The notes beneath the pieces are model-generated. The model was not told where the DNA came from. It searched no databases and saw only the letters and a list, made by a program, of their open reading frames with translations. Below, one piece after another: positions 6,964 to 17,808 of a stretch of DNA of 24,377 nt; the stretch's first letter is position 1; each line of letters begins with the position of its first letter. This stretch comes from a virus. Location: positions 1-24,377 of IMG/VR virus record IMGVR_UViG_3300034109_000413. The stretch is one strand, 5' to 3'. The translations under genes and the position numbers were made by a program.

Positions 6964-9900
6964 TTATTTTATCCTAAAATAAAGAATTTCCCCTTCTACA
7001 ATTTTCAATTCACTCATTAATTTATTTGAAAGTCCAATTCCATAACCATCGATAAATGGTCCAACATTAACAGGACCTGAAACATTCAAAGTATCGACTC
7101 TTCTGTCCAAATCGTAATTTGGATTAAGTGTAAATTGTTTATTATTATTAGGGTTCAAGAATTCGGTAACACCCGTGATTATTTTATCTGCAGTTATACT
7201 TTTACTAAATTGAAACTTAGTTGAATAGAAATAATGAGAGTTCGACAATTCTTTAAGTTCTGACCACTTTAATCCGGTTTGTCCTTCAGAATTTACGTTA
7301 ATAGTATTTTGAAGTTTACTCAATAATGACATGTGTGAAGAATCTGATAATTCATATATGGTAGATTCCAATCCCATTCTGGCAACTTTTGCTCTAAACC
7401 ATTCACCTTCTTGTCCATTTTGTTGTCTATAGGTAACTTTCTGTATGTATTTTTCATTACCATAACCATTAAATGGAATACCAAATTGACTAATTCCTGA
7501 AGTATTAATAAGTTGTTCACCATTAATCTTAATTGTTCCCATATCGGTAACAAAATTTCCAAAGTCTGTTCTAATTGTTTGTTCGGTTGTACTGGTAGTA
7601 TTTGCAGATTCTATCTTTTTAACAACCGCACGAGCAGCATTTGTTATCTTATCAAATAGTGACTTATAACTTGATACAAACGAATCTTCAGGGTCAGGTA
7701 ATGCGGCAACCGGTATTCTCGTACCTTTAAAACTTGTTTCAATATTATTATCTCTAATATTATGACTGACTTCAGTAATCCAATAAGTTCCTCTAAACAT
7801 TGGAATATTCTTCAGATAAAAATACATTGTTGGTTGTATCATAACATTACCCATACAACTCACATCACAAGAATAAGATGCCTGTCTATAGTAATCAAAC
7901 AAACTAACATCAACATTGTATGTACCAGCACCTGATTCAGATCTTGCAAGATTTTCCAAAACAATGAATGATTCTGATGAGTTTTTTAATGTTGTTTGGT
8001 CCAATGACACCCCTTTAAAAATGTTTTGATATTGATCACCAAAACTTACTTCAAAGGCAACAACCTTATTAGATTTATTTAATTGGTCAATATCATATAA
8101 TTCAGGTAATGTTGCAATTAATGGGTTTTTATTTCTATTTGAAATGTCAAAACTATCATCATTAAATTTATAATCTTTACTCATATCCGATGGATGTTTT
8201 GATGTGGGTCCTACGAATTGAATGATTATTTTAGGTGATGATTCTTCATAATCAACATCTAAGAATGTACCGAATAAATTCTCAGCAACTTTTTTAGAAG
8301 GTGTTATTTTAGATCTATTTGAAATATTTGTCCCATAGAAATTGATATATGCTGGTAATGCTCTCATATCAAATCCAGTACCTTTTAATAATGTAGATAT
8401 TGCAGAATACAAATCTATATTATCGTTTCTATCATCAATTAAATCAATGAATTTACTTAAATTTAGATAAGTTTTACTTCCAATGTCTCTATTTGCTCGA
8501 TCTAAAAATAGAAACTCCTCAAATAATAATCTTTGTCCGAGTGAATTTCCCGCAACCCACTTATCATTAAATGATTTAAAACTATTATAAAGTTCAACTT
8601 TGACCTGTCTATTATTATAACCATCAACAAAATTGACGGCAAAATCATTTCTTTCTAATTTTAATGATGGAAACTTTGATATTAATTGTATAAGAAATAA
8701 ATCTAATCTATTATTTGATCCACCAGTTTCGTTTGTGGTTGTTTTTTTATCTATTATGTTATTTTTTAAATAAAGTGAAAACTGTTCTCTTGTATTGGTT
8801 CCATTAAACTTTAGATATCCACCATAAATAAGAATTAGAGGTCTAAATAACAATACATTTTCTTCATCCAATCTTATGTCTGAAATTCTAAAAAAGTCTT
8901 GATATGTGATTCCTGAGTCAGGATTTTGTCCAACATATAATTCAATATATTTTGTATTACCACTCTGAGATGTAAAATCATATGACCCCCACGATTCAGT
9001 CTGATCAATATAGTTGTTTAATACATATGCATCCAATTCTTTTGGATTACCTAATGTAATTTTAAGATAGTTATCTGCTTTTGTTAGTTGTTCAGATAAA
9101 ACAACTAACTTTTGTTTTTGTCTACTTTTAATTTTTAATATGATATCTTCTATTTCCGTTCCATCATCTGATTTCTTTTCAATTTTTACAATTTCCTTTA
9201 ATAATTTTTGAAAGTTGTCATATTTTACCTTGGGGAATTTTTTAAACGGATCTTCAATATCAATCAATTCAGAACTGAATTGTAGAAATATTTCCTCAAA
9301 CTCATCTAAAATCTGAGGACTAAATGTCCCAATTAAATCAAAAACCTTCTTTTGATTTGAACTGATTGCATATATGTCTCTAGTTAGACTAATATTGTAT
9401 TCATCATAATCAAAAAATGTTTCACCACTAAAACTGTCATTGATATATTCATCCTGCCAAAGTAATCTAAAATTAAGTTGTTCAGTTTTGTCAAAATCAA
9501 AATCAGATGGTTCAACACCAACCTCATCTTTTAAGTTAATGTATTTGTTACCACCATCACTAGGTAAAATGGTATAAGACATATCTTTAGTGTCAAATTT
9601 TGAATTATCTACATATTGTGTCCAATAATTCAAACCATTTTCTTTAGGTCTAACTCTTCCATTTATTTTTTGACTAACTGTATTACCTGAAAACGATGTA
9701 TTTCCAGAAGAAACTACGTAGTGATTGTAATCATTAACAACTTGATGATAAATTGCATCATAGAAAGGATGAACACCAACGTCTTTATTATTCAAATAAT
9801 TCACATTTGTTGAATTAAATGTAAAAGTTGTAAATGTTGTTCCAGTTTCATTATTATTAAAAAATAAATCAGTATTAATATTAGTGGTTGTGGTATTACT

Positions 9901-12768
9901 GTTAGATGTTGTGAACCCTGTTAAAATATCTACCCCTTCCAATACCTTTCTTTTATATCTATGATATATTGATCCCCATTTAACAATAAGATGATATGGT
10001 ACATAGTGAGTTGCACCAATTTCTCTAAAAATTGATGACATTCTTTTAGGTGGTAGTAATGTAGTTCCTCCTTGTGTTCCCGATTTTGATAATCTTATTT
10101 CATCTTCTAAATCATGATATGGTAATGAATTCAAAAATAGATATGCTGAACCGGCATATTTTCCAAAAGAACTTGTTTTTGTAAAATCACTATATAATTG
10201 TTTATGAAAATATGGTGTATTCAATATATTTGTTACATTCTTTCCAACAAATAGGGATTGAGTAAACATGTTAAAATTCTCAGATAAATCAAAATATGGT
10301 GGTTTTATCCAATTAAATCTATCAAATGGTGAAGATATAAAATCATTACCAACGACACCGACTCTAAACAAACCTTCGAATTTAAGTTCATCATCAGTAA
10401 AACTATCCTTTTCAATGTAATCTAAATAAGTGTTGGAACTAAATGGAAATATGTTTTTTCTATATGATTCGGGTGTATAGTTAATTAAAAAATTATCTAA
10501 TTTCACATATGGAGTTGTGTCAGTTTTTCCTGTTAACGTTTCATCATATTGTTCAATTTTAAACGGAGTAGATATTACCTCTTTAATATATCTTGTTGTG
10601 GGTAATGAATCTTCGTAATATGGAAATCTCTCATATGGTGAAAGTTTTTCCATATAATCTAATAAATCATCTTTTGATTTTATATAATTTTTTAATATGT
10701 CAATAATATCCAACTCTTCTCCTGCAATTTCTTGAATCATTCCAAATTCAATCTCAGCCAATTCTCTCAATACTGTTGAATTAAACGAATCGAACATTGT
10801 AATTTGTAATGCTCTTTCATAAATTTCATATAAGAATGATACCGGTCTTCTATCTGAATATGGTAGTGTTTGTTGTATTTTGAATAGTTGACTTACGTCC
10901 TTAATCCTCGATTCATCTTGATTACTATCAAAGATATATTGTAAATCATTTACACCACCTTCTTTTTCAACCAATGGGTCTTTAACATTTGTTGAAACAC
11001 CCATAAATTCTTCAACGAATGAGACTTCAGGCCATAATATACTGTTAAATGATTGTAACTTACTTTGTAATTCAGGTTCACCCGGATACGCAATTACTCT
11101 CTGTTTATCACCTGGTGTTGTTTTTTTAATTTCAGGCCACGGATATATGGAATCCCCAAACTCATCTGAGAATTTACCAATTATTCTTTTTCTTTCTTCC
11201 GCCAAATCAAATGCGTCAGAATGAACATCTTTCATTAACCTAACATATACTTCGGCGTTTGCCATTAATATTCCGAAAAGATTCCTTACTGTCGGTTCAA
11301 ATCCAAAACCTTTTTTAGGGTCTTTGATAATTTCATTCATCTTTCTTTCAATCTCCTTTTCTACTTTAACATTTTGTTCGAAAAAGACTTTTTGAAGTGT
11401 TTGAATATCCGATATAATTCTCTCAAAAAATATATAATATTTCGTTGAGTCACTAGATAAAATACCATAATAGGAATCTATTGGTAATAGTGAATTGGAC
11501 AATAATTTTGTATCAACTCCCGCTCCACCACTTTTAACATTGTCATTGAATACTTTCTGTTGTTTTTTAAGTTGTTCAGAAAAAGTCGTTATAATGTATT
11601 CTAAAGTATCATTGTTAGTTGAACCTGTTACTAATGTTAAATCAAGTTTGTTCTTTGATTTTAACGCATAGGCTCTGGACACTTCAGAGTTAAAAGTAAA
11701 TTGGTCACTATAAAGTGTTAAATCTAAATTTTTATTTTTCCATCCGTTTACTTTGATTTCAAAGTTTTTCAGTACTTCTCTATATGTCCTAATACCATCT
11801 AAGACTTTGGGGTCTATTACCTCATCAAAAATCTGTTGTTCCAATCTTTTATCAAGAGTTGATGCTAGTGCACAAATTTCTCTCAGAGTTCTAACAGGAA
11901 GGTCTTCAGGAATCAATTTTTTCTGTTTCATTTCAGAATAAACCGATTGTAGGATTTGATATCCTTTGGATGATTTTAACGCTTTCTTTTCATATAATCC
12001 AGTTTTTTCATTAAATGACTGAGAACCTTCAATAGTTCTAATAAACATATATGGAGCATTCAACACCGCCTTCAATGGGATGTCACTCAAGTAAGCGTAT
12101 GTTGAACCGACAAATTTTGTTGTCACCTCAAAATTACCACTATTGGCATTAAATCTTGAGCTAAATGAAACTAAGTGAAGTCTATATCTAATCGCCTTCC
12201 CATAATAACCTTTTATTGTAAGGTAGAATATTGGCCAAGGAATATGAAAAAAACTTTTATATGGTGAATTTTCAGGGGAATCGAATAGTGTTTTACCTCT
12301 AATATCTGCAAACTCTATTGTTATTTGTGGAATAAGATTAGCACCTTTTATTTGTACTGATATACTTTCAATACCAAAAGATTGACCTGTCCCATCATTT
12401 TGAAAAAAATCACCAGTTGTGTTCCCGTCTTTAGATTTTCTTTCTGTTCTCTCTAAATACGCATCGGTCCAATTAGTTGTGAAATTTCTATCGTTTGGGT
12501 CTGTTGAATCACCAACTTGTGATGAAAGGAAATTTAATGTTCCTTTGGCAATACTTCTTAAAGAGTTTTTGTCTCCATCGGAAGTGAGTGTTGTTCTTGG
12601 TATAATATCTGCTTCAAGATTGACATACATTACCAGTCTTTCTTGAGAAACACTTCTTGGTTGAACCTCATTATTAACTAATACACTATTAGGATCGACA
12701 TAAATTAAATTATTTTCGTCGGTCTTAATTAATATATTTTCACTATTTGATAAATCATTGTTCGCCAT
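6964..12768 (-). CDS. Giant baseplate hub-like protein (1934 residues)
   Basis: The protein is probably the baseplate hub at the tail tip. Two regions support this. Residues about 135-225 form a beta-rich segment (GIESISVQIKG, ITIEFADIRGKTLF, IKGYYGKAIRYRL) like the barrels of contractile-tail hub and tube proteins. Residues about 1625-1690 contain MGNVMIQPTMYFYL, FRGTYWITEVSHNI and ETSFKGTRIP, the pattern of gp27/gpD/XkdQ hub domains. Between them lie long helical and beta segments with no clear relative. The last 230 residues are beta-rich and unassigned. Gene order (tape measure, tube-initiator-like, LysM, this gene) matches hub position in other myophages. T4 gp27 is only 391 residues, so most of this protein is extra. 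The start overlaps the LysM gene by 14 bases. Hub is likely; the functions of the added regions are unknown. Confidence 0.8.
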   Translation of the reverse strand: MANNDLSNSENILIKTDENNLIYVDPNSVLVNNEVQPRSVSQERLVMYVNLEADIIPRTTLTSDGDKNSLRSIAKGTLNFLSSQVGDSTDPNDRNFTTNWTDAYLERTERKSKDGNTTGDFFQNDGTGQSFGIESISVQIKGANLIPQITIEFADIRGKTLFDSPENSPYKSFFHIPWPIFYLTIKGYYGKAIRYRLHLVSFSSRFNANSGNFEVTTKFVGSTYAYLSDIPLKAVLNAPYMFIRTIEGSQSFNEKTGLYEKKALKSSKGYQILQSVYSEMKQKKLIPEDLPVRTLREICALASTLDKRLEQQIFDEVIDPKVLDGIRTYREVLKNFEIKVNGWKNKNLDLTLYSDQFTFNSEVSRAYALKSKNKLDLTLVTGSTNNDTLEYIITTFSEQLKKQQKVFNDNVKSGGAGVDTKLLSNSLLPIDSYYGILSSDSTKYYIFFERIISDIQTLQKVFFEQNVKVEKEIERKMNEIIKDPKKGFGFEPTVRNLFGILMANAEVYVRLMKDVHSDAFDLAEERKRIIGKFSDEFGDSIYPWPEIKKTTPGDKQRVIAYPGEPELQSKLQSFNSILWPEVSFVEEFMGVSTNVKDPLVEKEGGVNDLQYIFDSNQDESRIKDVSQLFKIQQTLPYSDRRPVSFLYEIYERALQITMFDSFNSTVLRELAEIEFGMIQEIAGEELDIIDILKNYIKSKDDLLDYMEKLSPYERFPYYEDSLPTTRYIKEVISTPFKIEQYDETLTGKTDTTPYVKLDNFLINYTPESYRKNIFPFSSNTYLDYIEKDSFTDDELKFEGLFRVGVVGNDFISSPFDRFNWIKPPYFDLSENFNMFTQSLFVGKNVTNILNTPYFHKQLYSDFTKTSSFGKYAGSAYLFLNSLPYHDLEDEIRLSKSGTQGGTTLLPPKRMSSIFREIGATHYVPYHLIVKWGSIYHRYKRKVLEGVDILTGFTTSNSNTTTTNINTDLFFNNNETGTTFTTFTFNSTNVNYLNNKDVGVHPFYDAIYHQVVNDYNHYVVSSGNTSFSGNTVSQKINGRVRPKENGLNYWTQYVDNSKFDTKDMSYTILPSDGGNKYINLKDEVGVEPSDFDFDKTEQLNFRLLWQDEYINDSFSGETFFDYDEYNISLTRDIYAISSNQKKVFDLIGTFSPQILDEFEEIFLQFSSELIDIEDPFKKFPKVKYDNFQKLLKEIVKIEKKSDDGTEIEDIILKIKSRQKQKLVVLSEQLTKADNYLKITLGNPKELDAYVLNNYIDQTESWGSYDFTSQSGNTKYIELYVGQNPDSGITYQDFFRISDIRLDEENVLLFRPLILIYGGYLKFNGTNTREQFSLYLKNNIIDKKTTTNETGGSNNRLDLFLIQLISKFPSLKLERNDFAVNFVDGYNNRQVKVELYNSFKSFNDKWVAGNSLGQRLLFEEFLFLDRANRDIGSKTYLNLSKFIDLIDDRNDNIDLYSAISTLLKGTGFDMRALPAYINFYGTNISNRSKITPSKKVAENLFGTFLDVDYEESSPKIIIQFVGPTSKHPSDMSKDYKFNDDSFDISNRNKNPLIATLPELYDIDQLNKSNKVVAFEVSFGDQYQNIFKGVSLDQTTLKNSSESFIVLENLARSESGAGTYNVDVSLFDYYRQASYSCDVSCMGNVMIQPTMYFYLKNIPMFRGTYWITEVSHNIRDNNIETSFKGTRIPVAALPDPEDSFVSSYKSLFDKITNAARAVVKKIESANTTSTTEQTIRTDFGNFVTDMGTIKINGEQLINTSGISQFGIPFNGYGNEKYIQKVTYRQQNGQEGEWFRAKVARMGLESTIYELSDSSHMSLLSKLQNTINVNSEGQTGLKWSELKELSNSHYFYSTKFQFSKSITADKIITGVTEFLNPNNNKQFTLNPNYDLDRRVDTLNVSGPVNVGPFIDGYGIGLSNKLMSELKIVEGEILYFRIK

Positions 12769-13081
12769 AATATAAATTATACAATTCCACTCCTCTTTTG
12801 TAATCTTGTAAACTACTATTCAATGGAAATGGTATTCTTAAAATAAAATTGTCTTGTAATTCAAACTCATTAGTTCCGGCATTTGCATTTGCTGTCATAA
12901 TTAACCAACCAAATGTTGGTGTATTATAAAACTCTTGTGATAGTTTGTCCAATCTATCTTTTCCACGTCTAAACGTATGATATCTATCGGTTCCTTTAAT
13001 CGGCAGTTCAATTCCCGGCACAATTCTAAAATTGCCATCACCTACGAAAAATTGATACCTATCAAAATAAATTCTACTCAT
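12755..13081 (-). CDS. LysM-like baseplate protein (gp53/gpX-type)
   Basis: This 108-residue protein has a LysM-like core at about residues 30-85: KGTDRYHTFRRGKDRLDKLS, EFYNTPTFGWLIMTANA, then a strand ending FILRIPFP. LysM-fold proteins occur in baseplates of contractile tails (T4 gp53, P2 gpX, the LysM part of XkdP), where they join the tube base to the hub or wedge. There is no signal peptide, so it is not a secreted peptidoglycan-binding enzyme. The gene sits between the two giant baseplate genes, sharing ATGA with the upstream stop (13078-13081) and overlapping the hub gene by 14 bases, which points to translational coupling and balanced production. The assignment is good at family level; the exact T4 counterpart is less certain. 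Confidence 0.85.
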   Translation of the reverse strand: MSRIYFDRYQFFVGDGNFRIVPGIELPIKGTDRYHTFRRGKDRLDKLSQEFYNTPTFGWLIMTANANAGTNEFELQDNFILRIPFPLNSSLQDYKRGVELYNLYYGEQ

Positions 13082-16000
13082 GGTCTAAAATAATTTAATT
13101 TATCATCCGTTGGAGGAATGTTATATTTACTTTTTAATTTTTTAACCTCTTTTTTGATTTCATCATCAGTTAATTCACTTTCTGTTACCATAAATGATAT
13201 TTCCTTTTCATTTTTTCTATTTTTAAGTTTTTTGAACTTAAAACTTTTATCTTTTAGTGGTGAACTGATAAACGAATCAAATTTCTTCTCTATTTTTTCA
13301 ACAGTTTTTTCATCAAATATTGTTGTGTCAACCGAAAAAACCGCTTTAAAAGATGACTTATCTTCCTCTTTTAATAATACAGATAATAATTCAGAAAGTG
13401 TATCGGTAGAAATATCGGGACTATTAAAATTTATTGATGTATCTAAATCTTCATATAATTTGTCTGAATTCTCTTGAAAATAATTTACACAGTTTTCATA
13501 TTCATCATATAATAAATCATATGTAAATCCTGATAACGTACCTTTAGTTACAACATCCTTTTCAATTTTTACGTCGTAACCATATTTGACAACAAAATTA
13601 AGTTTATCAAACGCGTCAATAACTTCGTTTCTAACCGTTATAAAATCACCTAATTGTTTTTTATCTGATATACCATTAATTTCTTTTTCAATAAAATCTT
13701 TGAAAAATGGTTGTAAAAGTTCATTGGCTTTATTTTGTTTTGGTACTGATAAAATACTATCAAGATTCATCATTTGACTAATATTAATAGTTTCCAATAC
13801 TTGTGTCATTTTAATTTTTAATGCATTTATATAAAATGATAAAGGCCGACTTTTAGCATATTCACCAAATAAATCAATAGTTAAACCCGCACTTGAAGAT
13901 GTTGTGTTGAAAACATCATATGTTTTAATATCTCTATAGTTAGGATGTAGAATCATTGTTGAAATGGATGTACCATAATCTTTTACAAAAAGATTATATA
14001 GTGTTGGGTAACTATCAAAATATTTTTCAGAAGTCTCATATAAAGTGTTTACTAACCCATCATATCTTAATGAAGACTCTGAAAGTACACCAATAAACTC
14101 ACCTTCCACCAATTCATTACCTTTATTATCATTCGTAGATTCTTCAGGTTTTGGTATTCTTTCGTTTATTTTTTCTAAAAACTCTTTTGTGAATTCTTCT
14201 CTATTTTTACCATCAATTGTCTCCGCAGTGTTGATTGACCTTTCATCATACATCTCAGTATTTGCATAGAAATTAGATGATAATGCGTTTTGTAATCTCT
14301 CAACTGGTCTTGATAGACCTTGTCCACCAATAAAACTAATTTGTAATGTAACATTAGCAATCATTGGTTGAACACCAATACCCTCTGGGTTTAAATCCCA
14401 TGTAGAATCATCAAATGTTATATTAATATCTTTAATAATAACTTTAGAATGATAAAAATCCCCAACTCTTAATACACAAACTGGTGGAGGACCAAATGAA
14501 GTATTTCTTGCATTCAAATCAGACGCATCTGATAATCCTTTAATTGGTATTGTATCACCCGGTCTAACACATTGTAATAAGAATGTTAGTCTTGAATTTA
14601 ATCCTTCAGGTGTTGTTGAATGAAATCCAGGGTGGAAATATTTTAATTTTTCTTTTAGTGTTTTAAACACCACAGGATCACTCTCCTCAACTTTTTGGAA
14701 ATAATAACACTCACTAAGTGTTTTCATTATAATCCTCTTCAACGGGTCAATTGGTGGTCTATTTGGTCTTGGTGTTGTTGGTTCTCCAACAGGTTCCAAT
14801 CTTGATATTATCGTTGGGTCTGTATTTGTTTGAGGTTTTTGTGGGTCGGGCTTCGTTATCTTAGTGTATTCAAATATTATTCTTGATTGTCTACATCCAA
14901 AAGCGACTGGTGCTGAAATTTTTAAAGATGAACCACCTGATGTTGATACGAATTTAAAATCTTGTGTAGAACAATTGACATTGTTTTCATTATTAAATTC
15001 TTCGCCAGCACTAATTGTTGTGAATTTTAAAACACCATCTGATTCAGTATAACCTAATTCCTTTAATGTAAATTCCAAGTCAATTTTTGTTTGTTGATTC
15101 CCTCCACCTGTGAATGTTGATGGCCATTTAGAATCTAATACTGATTTAGGATTAACGTCCTTTTTGATTCTATCTAATATATCAAGTAAAATACTATAGG
15201 TTCTTCTTATTGATAGTCTGAAGTTGTATCCATTATCTGCAAGTGCAGAGCAAGATGAACCTATAACAATTGAAAGTTCTTTTACTATTCCACTTTCAAT
15301 ATCAGTTTTCAATGTTGTGGTATTGTTTACATATGAATCAAATCCACTTCTAGCTTCACTTATTTCTCTATTTAAATCACTTATTGTGTTATTTTTATAT
15401 GTGGACGCTTCTGCAAGAGGAATATCTTTACCATACAATATTTTCTTATCATGTATTGCATTTGCTTTATTATACGTAGTCGAACCAGTCAGAATATCGT
15501 CAAGTGTAAGTGTTAAATTTGATAATGTGCCACCAGTCCAACTATCAGAACCAATTTGTGGAGTATATATATCGGTATACTTCGTACCTTTAAAATCTCC
15601 ATCAGTAATTTGAGGCCAATTATTAGCGAAATTTAAACTAACGTTTAGTTTTACAGTTTGAGAAGTATCACTAACAACAGTTGGTTCTGGTTGAACCACA
15701 ACCACGGTTGTGACATTTTTAAATCTCTCAACTGTACTTACATCTACTTTCTTATTAAGAAAATCACTTACTAATTTAGCGTCTTCAGGTGTAATGGTTG
15801 CATATCTTCTAACCAAATCGTAAAAGTCAATTTCTTCACAACCCGCAAAAAATGCATTGATATAATTTTCCGCCTCATCATCTGAAAAACCTTTGAAATG
15901 TTCCCTAACCAGTAAATTTAAAATACTTGGATGGTCAACAACAACCTTAAAAGATATTGTACCAGTTCTTTCTGTATTTTGATATGTGTAAATTGGTTCG

Positions 16001-17808
16001 GGTCTACCCAAAAATTTATTAGGATTCCAAGACGCACTATTTTGTTCACTTACTTTTAAATCATATGGTGGAAACCACATAACTCTACCACCATTTGGAC
16101 CTCTTTCACAATATGGTAAATCGTTTACTGTAAATCCGGGTACATTAGATGTTTTCCATGCCAAATTTTCAATTGAAAGCATGTATTTTTTTGCATAAAA
16201 CCCATCACCGCTAGGTAAAATGTTTGTTGACCCATTAAAGTCTTTACCACCATTTGATATGGGAGCAATGTTTAAATTCCATGAACGATCTAAAACACTA
16301 TCATCGTATTTTCTTACGTTTTGTTGTCTCTTCATGGTATCTGAATAGTTCAAATACGACCTATCTTTTGTCCATACTCTACAATACTCAACGCCACTTT
16401 CCCCACCAAATTTATCAGTATATTGAACCGCAGAACCTCTACTTAACATCACGTCACCTTCTCTAAAAATTCTACTTGTTTGGTCAATGACGTTGGCAAC
16501 GTGAGAACGAGCCTCGGCACCATTTGTTGGTAACGTATCTAAAATCTCTTGTGTATACCCAAGGATAGAATCGGTCCTAAAGTTAAAACCAGTGGATGAC
16601 GAATTATCAAAATCATTTTTTTGACTCTCCCATTCTTGGTTATTTTCACCTAACTTATTTCTTGTATTTCTACTAATCCATGTTAGTTTACCAGTAATAC
16701 TACCACCATCAGAATAGTTTCTTTTTCTTTGGAATAATTCGGTCTGAACCGGGTCAAATAAGAGACTTAGATAGTAATTACTTCTTACAGGACGATCATT
16801 AAAATCGTTCATTGCAAATTTCACATCATTACCTCTATCGTCACCAATATATGCCTGACCTACAGGTGCATCAATACCTAATAAATTTGCAACACCCTGT
16901 GCAATATTACCAACCACATTAAAAAGTCTTGAGGTATTTTGTGATCTTGCTGAAGTGGTATAGTTAGGTGCATATGTTGAATATGATAATAAGTCGTACA
17001 AAACATTTTTTTGACCACTACCCATATGTTCAATAAACAAATCTGATGGTTTTCTAGATGGTGTTGGTCGTCTACTTATACCAATTAATGAACCGAGAGC
17101 ACCTGTTACATCTTGTAAAAGTCTACCAACTCCTGTATTTGCTACAGGTCTTACATTAATTGGGTTTTGTGGGTCAGTTAAATAATCACCCGGAATGTCA
17201 GAAAACGGTAACTCAACACCAGATGCAACTTGTACAAAGTCAATTATTTTACCCGGTAAAGTTTTACTTACAGTAATTTCATAATTTGGTGCAACCAGTG
17301 GTTCTCTACCACTAATGATATTTGATGCTGTTGATATACTACCGTTTAATGCGTCACTAAGTCTATCTCGTCCATTTGTTACACGTTCTATATTTCGTGC
17401 AATTCTAGAAAAAACAGGACCACTATTTGTTAACAAGTGAGTTCCCGCAAACTTCATCAATTCTGATTCATTAGTTAAATTCTGTTGTCTGAATACACTA
17501 ATTAAATTATGATTCTGTAATTGAAAGTAGGGGTATAAATTAAGATTTGCCCTTCTTGGTATTGTTCTAATATCCTCAGTTACATTGAAATTTGTTGGTT
17601 TATAAACATTGTTTGTTTGTGGTACCCTTAACATTTCACCTCTGTTATCGTCTACATCACCCGGATTTACATTCGGAAAATCCCTTAAACTTCGAATCGC
17701 ATAATTACCTGAAGTAAAAGTTTGCGGTCCATTTGGTTTGGTAAGAGTTCTAGCTAAAATTGAATTTCGTAATTCTTTAGTAGAGTCAAAGTTTAAGTAA
17801 CTTGGCAT
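13078..17808 (-). CDS. Giant baseplate protein with tube-initiator-like segments (1576 residues)
   Basis: This is probably the protein that joins the tail tube to the baseplate (gp48/gp54 or XkdP-N type). Around residues 575-640 it has MWFPPYDLKV, SWNPNKFLGRPEPIYTY and ERTGTISFKVVVDHPSIL, and around 1110-1170 it has VLRVGDFYHSKVIIKDINIT, WDLNPEGI and NVTLQISFIGGQ. These look like two halves of a tube-like beta barrel, parted by about 450 residues that include helical, Thr/Ser-rich and Pro-rich stretches. The N-terminal 550 residues are Asn/Arg-rich and unassigned. The C-terminal 350 residues are helical and charged. It follows the tape measure gene after a 97-base gap that contains an imperfect A/T hairpin (17822-17863), and shares ATGA with the LysM gene. 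Its place supports the role; the size is far above T4 gp54 (320 residues). Confidence 0.75.
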   Translation of the reverse strand: MPSYLNFDSTKELRNSILARTLTKPNGPQTFTSGNYAIRSLRDFPNVNPGDVDDNRGEMLRVPQTNNVYKPTNFNVTEDIRTIPRRANLNLYPYFQLQNHNLISVFRQQNLTNESELMKFAGTHLLTNSGPVFSRIARNIERVTNGRDRLSDALNGSISTASNIISGREPLVAPNYEITVSKTLPGKIIDFVQVASGVELPFSDIPGDYLTDPQNPINVRPVANTGVGRLLQDVTGALGSLIGISRRPTPSRKPSDLFIEHMGSGQKNVLYDLLSYSTYAPNYTTSARSQNTSRLFNVVGNIAQGVANLLGIDAPVGQAYIGDDRGNDVKFAMNDFNDRPVRSNYYLSLLFDPVQTELFQRKRNYSDGGSITGKLTWISRNTRNKLGENNQEWESQKNDFDNSSSTGFNFRTDSILGYTQEILDTLPTNGAEARSHVANVIDQTSRIFREGDVMLSRGSAVQYTDKFGGESGVEYCRVWTKDRSYLNYSDTMKRQQNVRKYDDSVLDRSWNLNIAPISNGGKDFNGSTNILPSGDGFYAKKYMLSIENLAWKTSNVPGFTVNDLPYCERGPNGGRVMWFPPYDLKVSEQNSASWNPNKFLGRPEPIYTYQNTERTGTISFKVVVDHPSILNLLVREHFKGFSDDEAENYINAFFAGCEEIDFYDLVRRYATITPEDAKLVSDFLNKKVDVSTVERFKNVTTVVVVQPEPTVVSDTSQTVKLNVSLNFANNWPQITDGDFKGTKYTDIYTPQIGSDSWTGGTLSNLTLTLDDILTGSTTYNKANAIHDKKILYGKDIPLAEASTYKNNTISDLNREISEARSGFDSYVNNTTTLKTDIESGIVKELSIVIGSSCSALADNGYNFRLSIRRTYSILLDILDRIKKDVNPKSVLDSKWPSTFTGGGNQQTKIDLEFTLKELGYTESDGVLKFTTISAGEEFNNENNVNCSTQDFKFVSTSGGSSLKISAPVAFGCRQSRIIFEYTKITKPDPQKPQTNTDPTIISRLEPVGEPTTPRPNRPPIDPLKRIIMKTLSECYYFQKVEESDPVVFKTLKEKLKYFHPGFHSTTPEGLNSRLTFLLQCVRPGDTIPIKGLSDASDLNARNTSFGPPPVCVLRVGDFYHSKVIIKDINITFDDSTWDLNPEGIGVQPMIANVTLQISFIGGQGLSRPVERLQNALSSNFYANTEMYDERSINTAETIDGKNREEFTKEFLEKINERIPKPEESTNDNKGNELVEGEFIGVLSESSLRYDGLVNTLYETSEKYFDSYPTLYNLFVKDYGTSISTMILHPNYRDIKTYDVFNTTSSSAGLTIDLFGEYAKSRPLSFYINALKIKMTQVLETINISQMMNLDSILSVPKQNKANELLQPFFKDFIEKEINGISDKKQLGDFITVRNEVIDAFDKLNFVVKYGYDVKIEKDVVTKGTLSGFTYDLLYDEYENCVNYFQENSDKLYEDLDTSINFNSPDISTDTLSELLSVLLKEEDKSSFKAVFSVDTTIFDEKTVEKIEKKFDSFISSPLKDKSFKFKKLKNRKNEKEISFMVTESELTDDEIKKEVKKLKSKYNIPPTDDKLNYFRP

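Noticed and set aside
12755-13081. LysM protein as a cell-wall-binding lysis factor
   Set aside because: It has no signal peptide or catalytic domain, and lies translationally coupled between two baseplate genes, which fits a gp53/gpX-type baseplate role.
13118-13477. Plus-strand Ser/Phe/Leu-rich open frame of 119 codons
   Set aside because: It is the antisense of the Lys/Glu/Asp-rich C-terminus of the 1576-residue protein, which explains its composition; no start signal or domain is visible.
15224-15613. Plus-strand open frame of 129 codons inside the 1576-residue baseplate gene
   Set aside because: It is fully embedded in a well-supported minus-strand gene, and its hydrophobic composition is what antisense reading of that gene would give.
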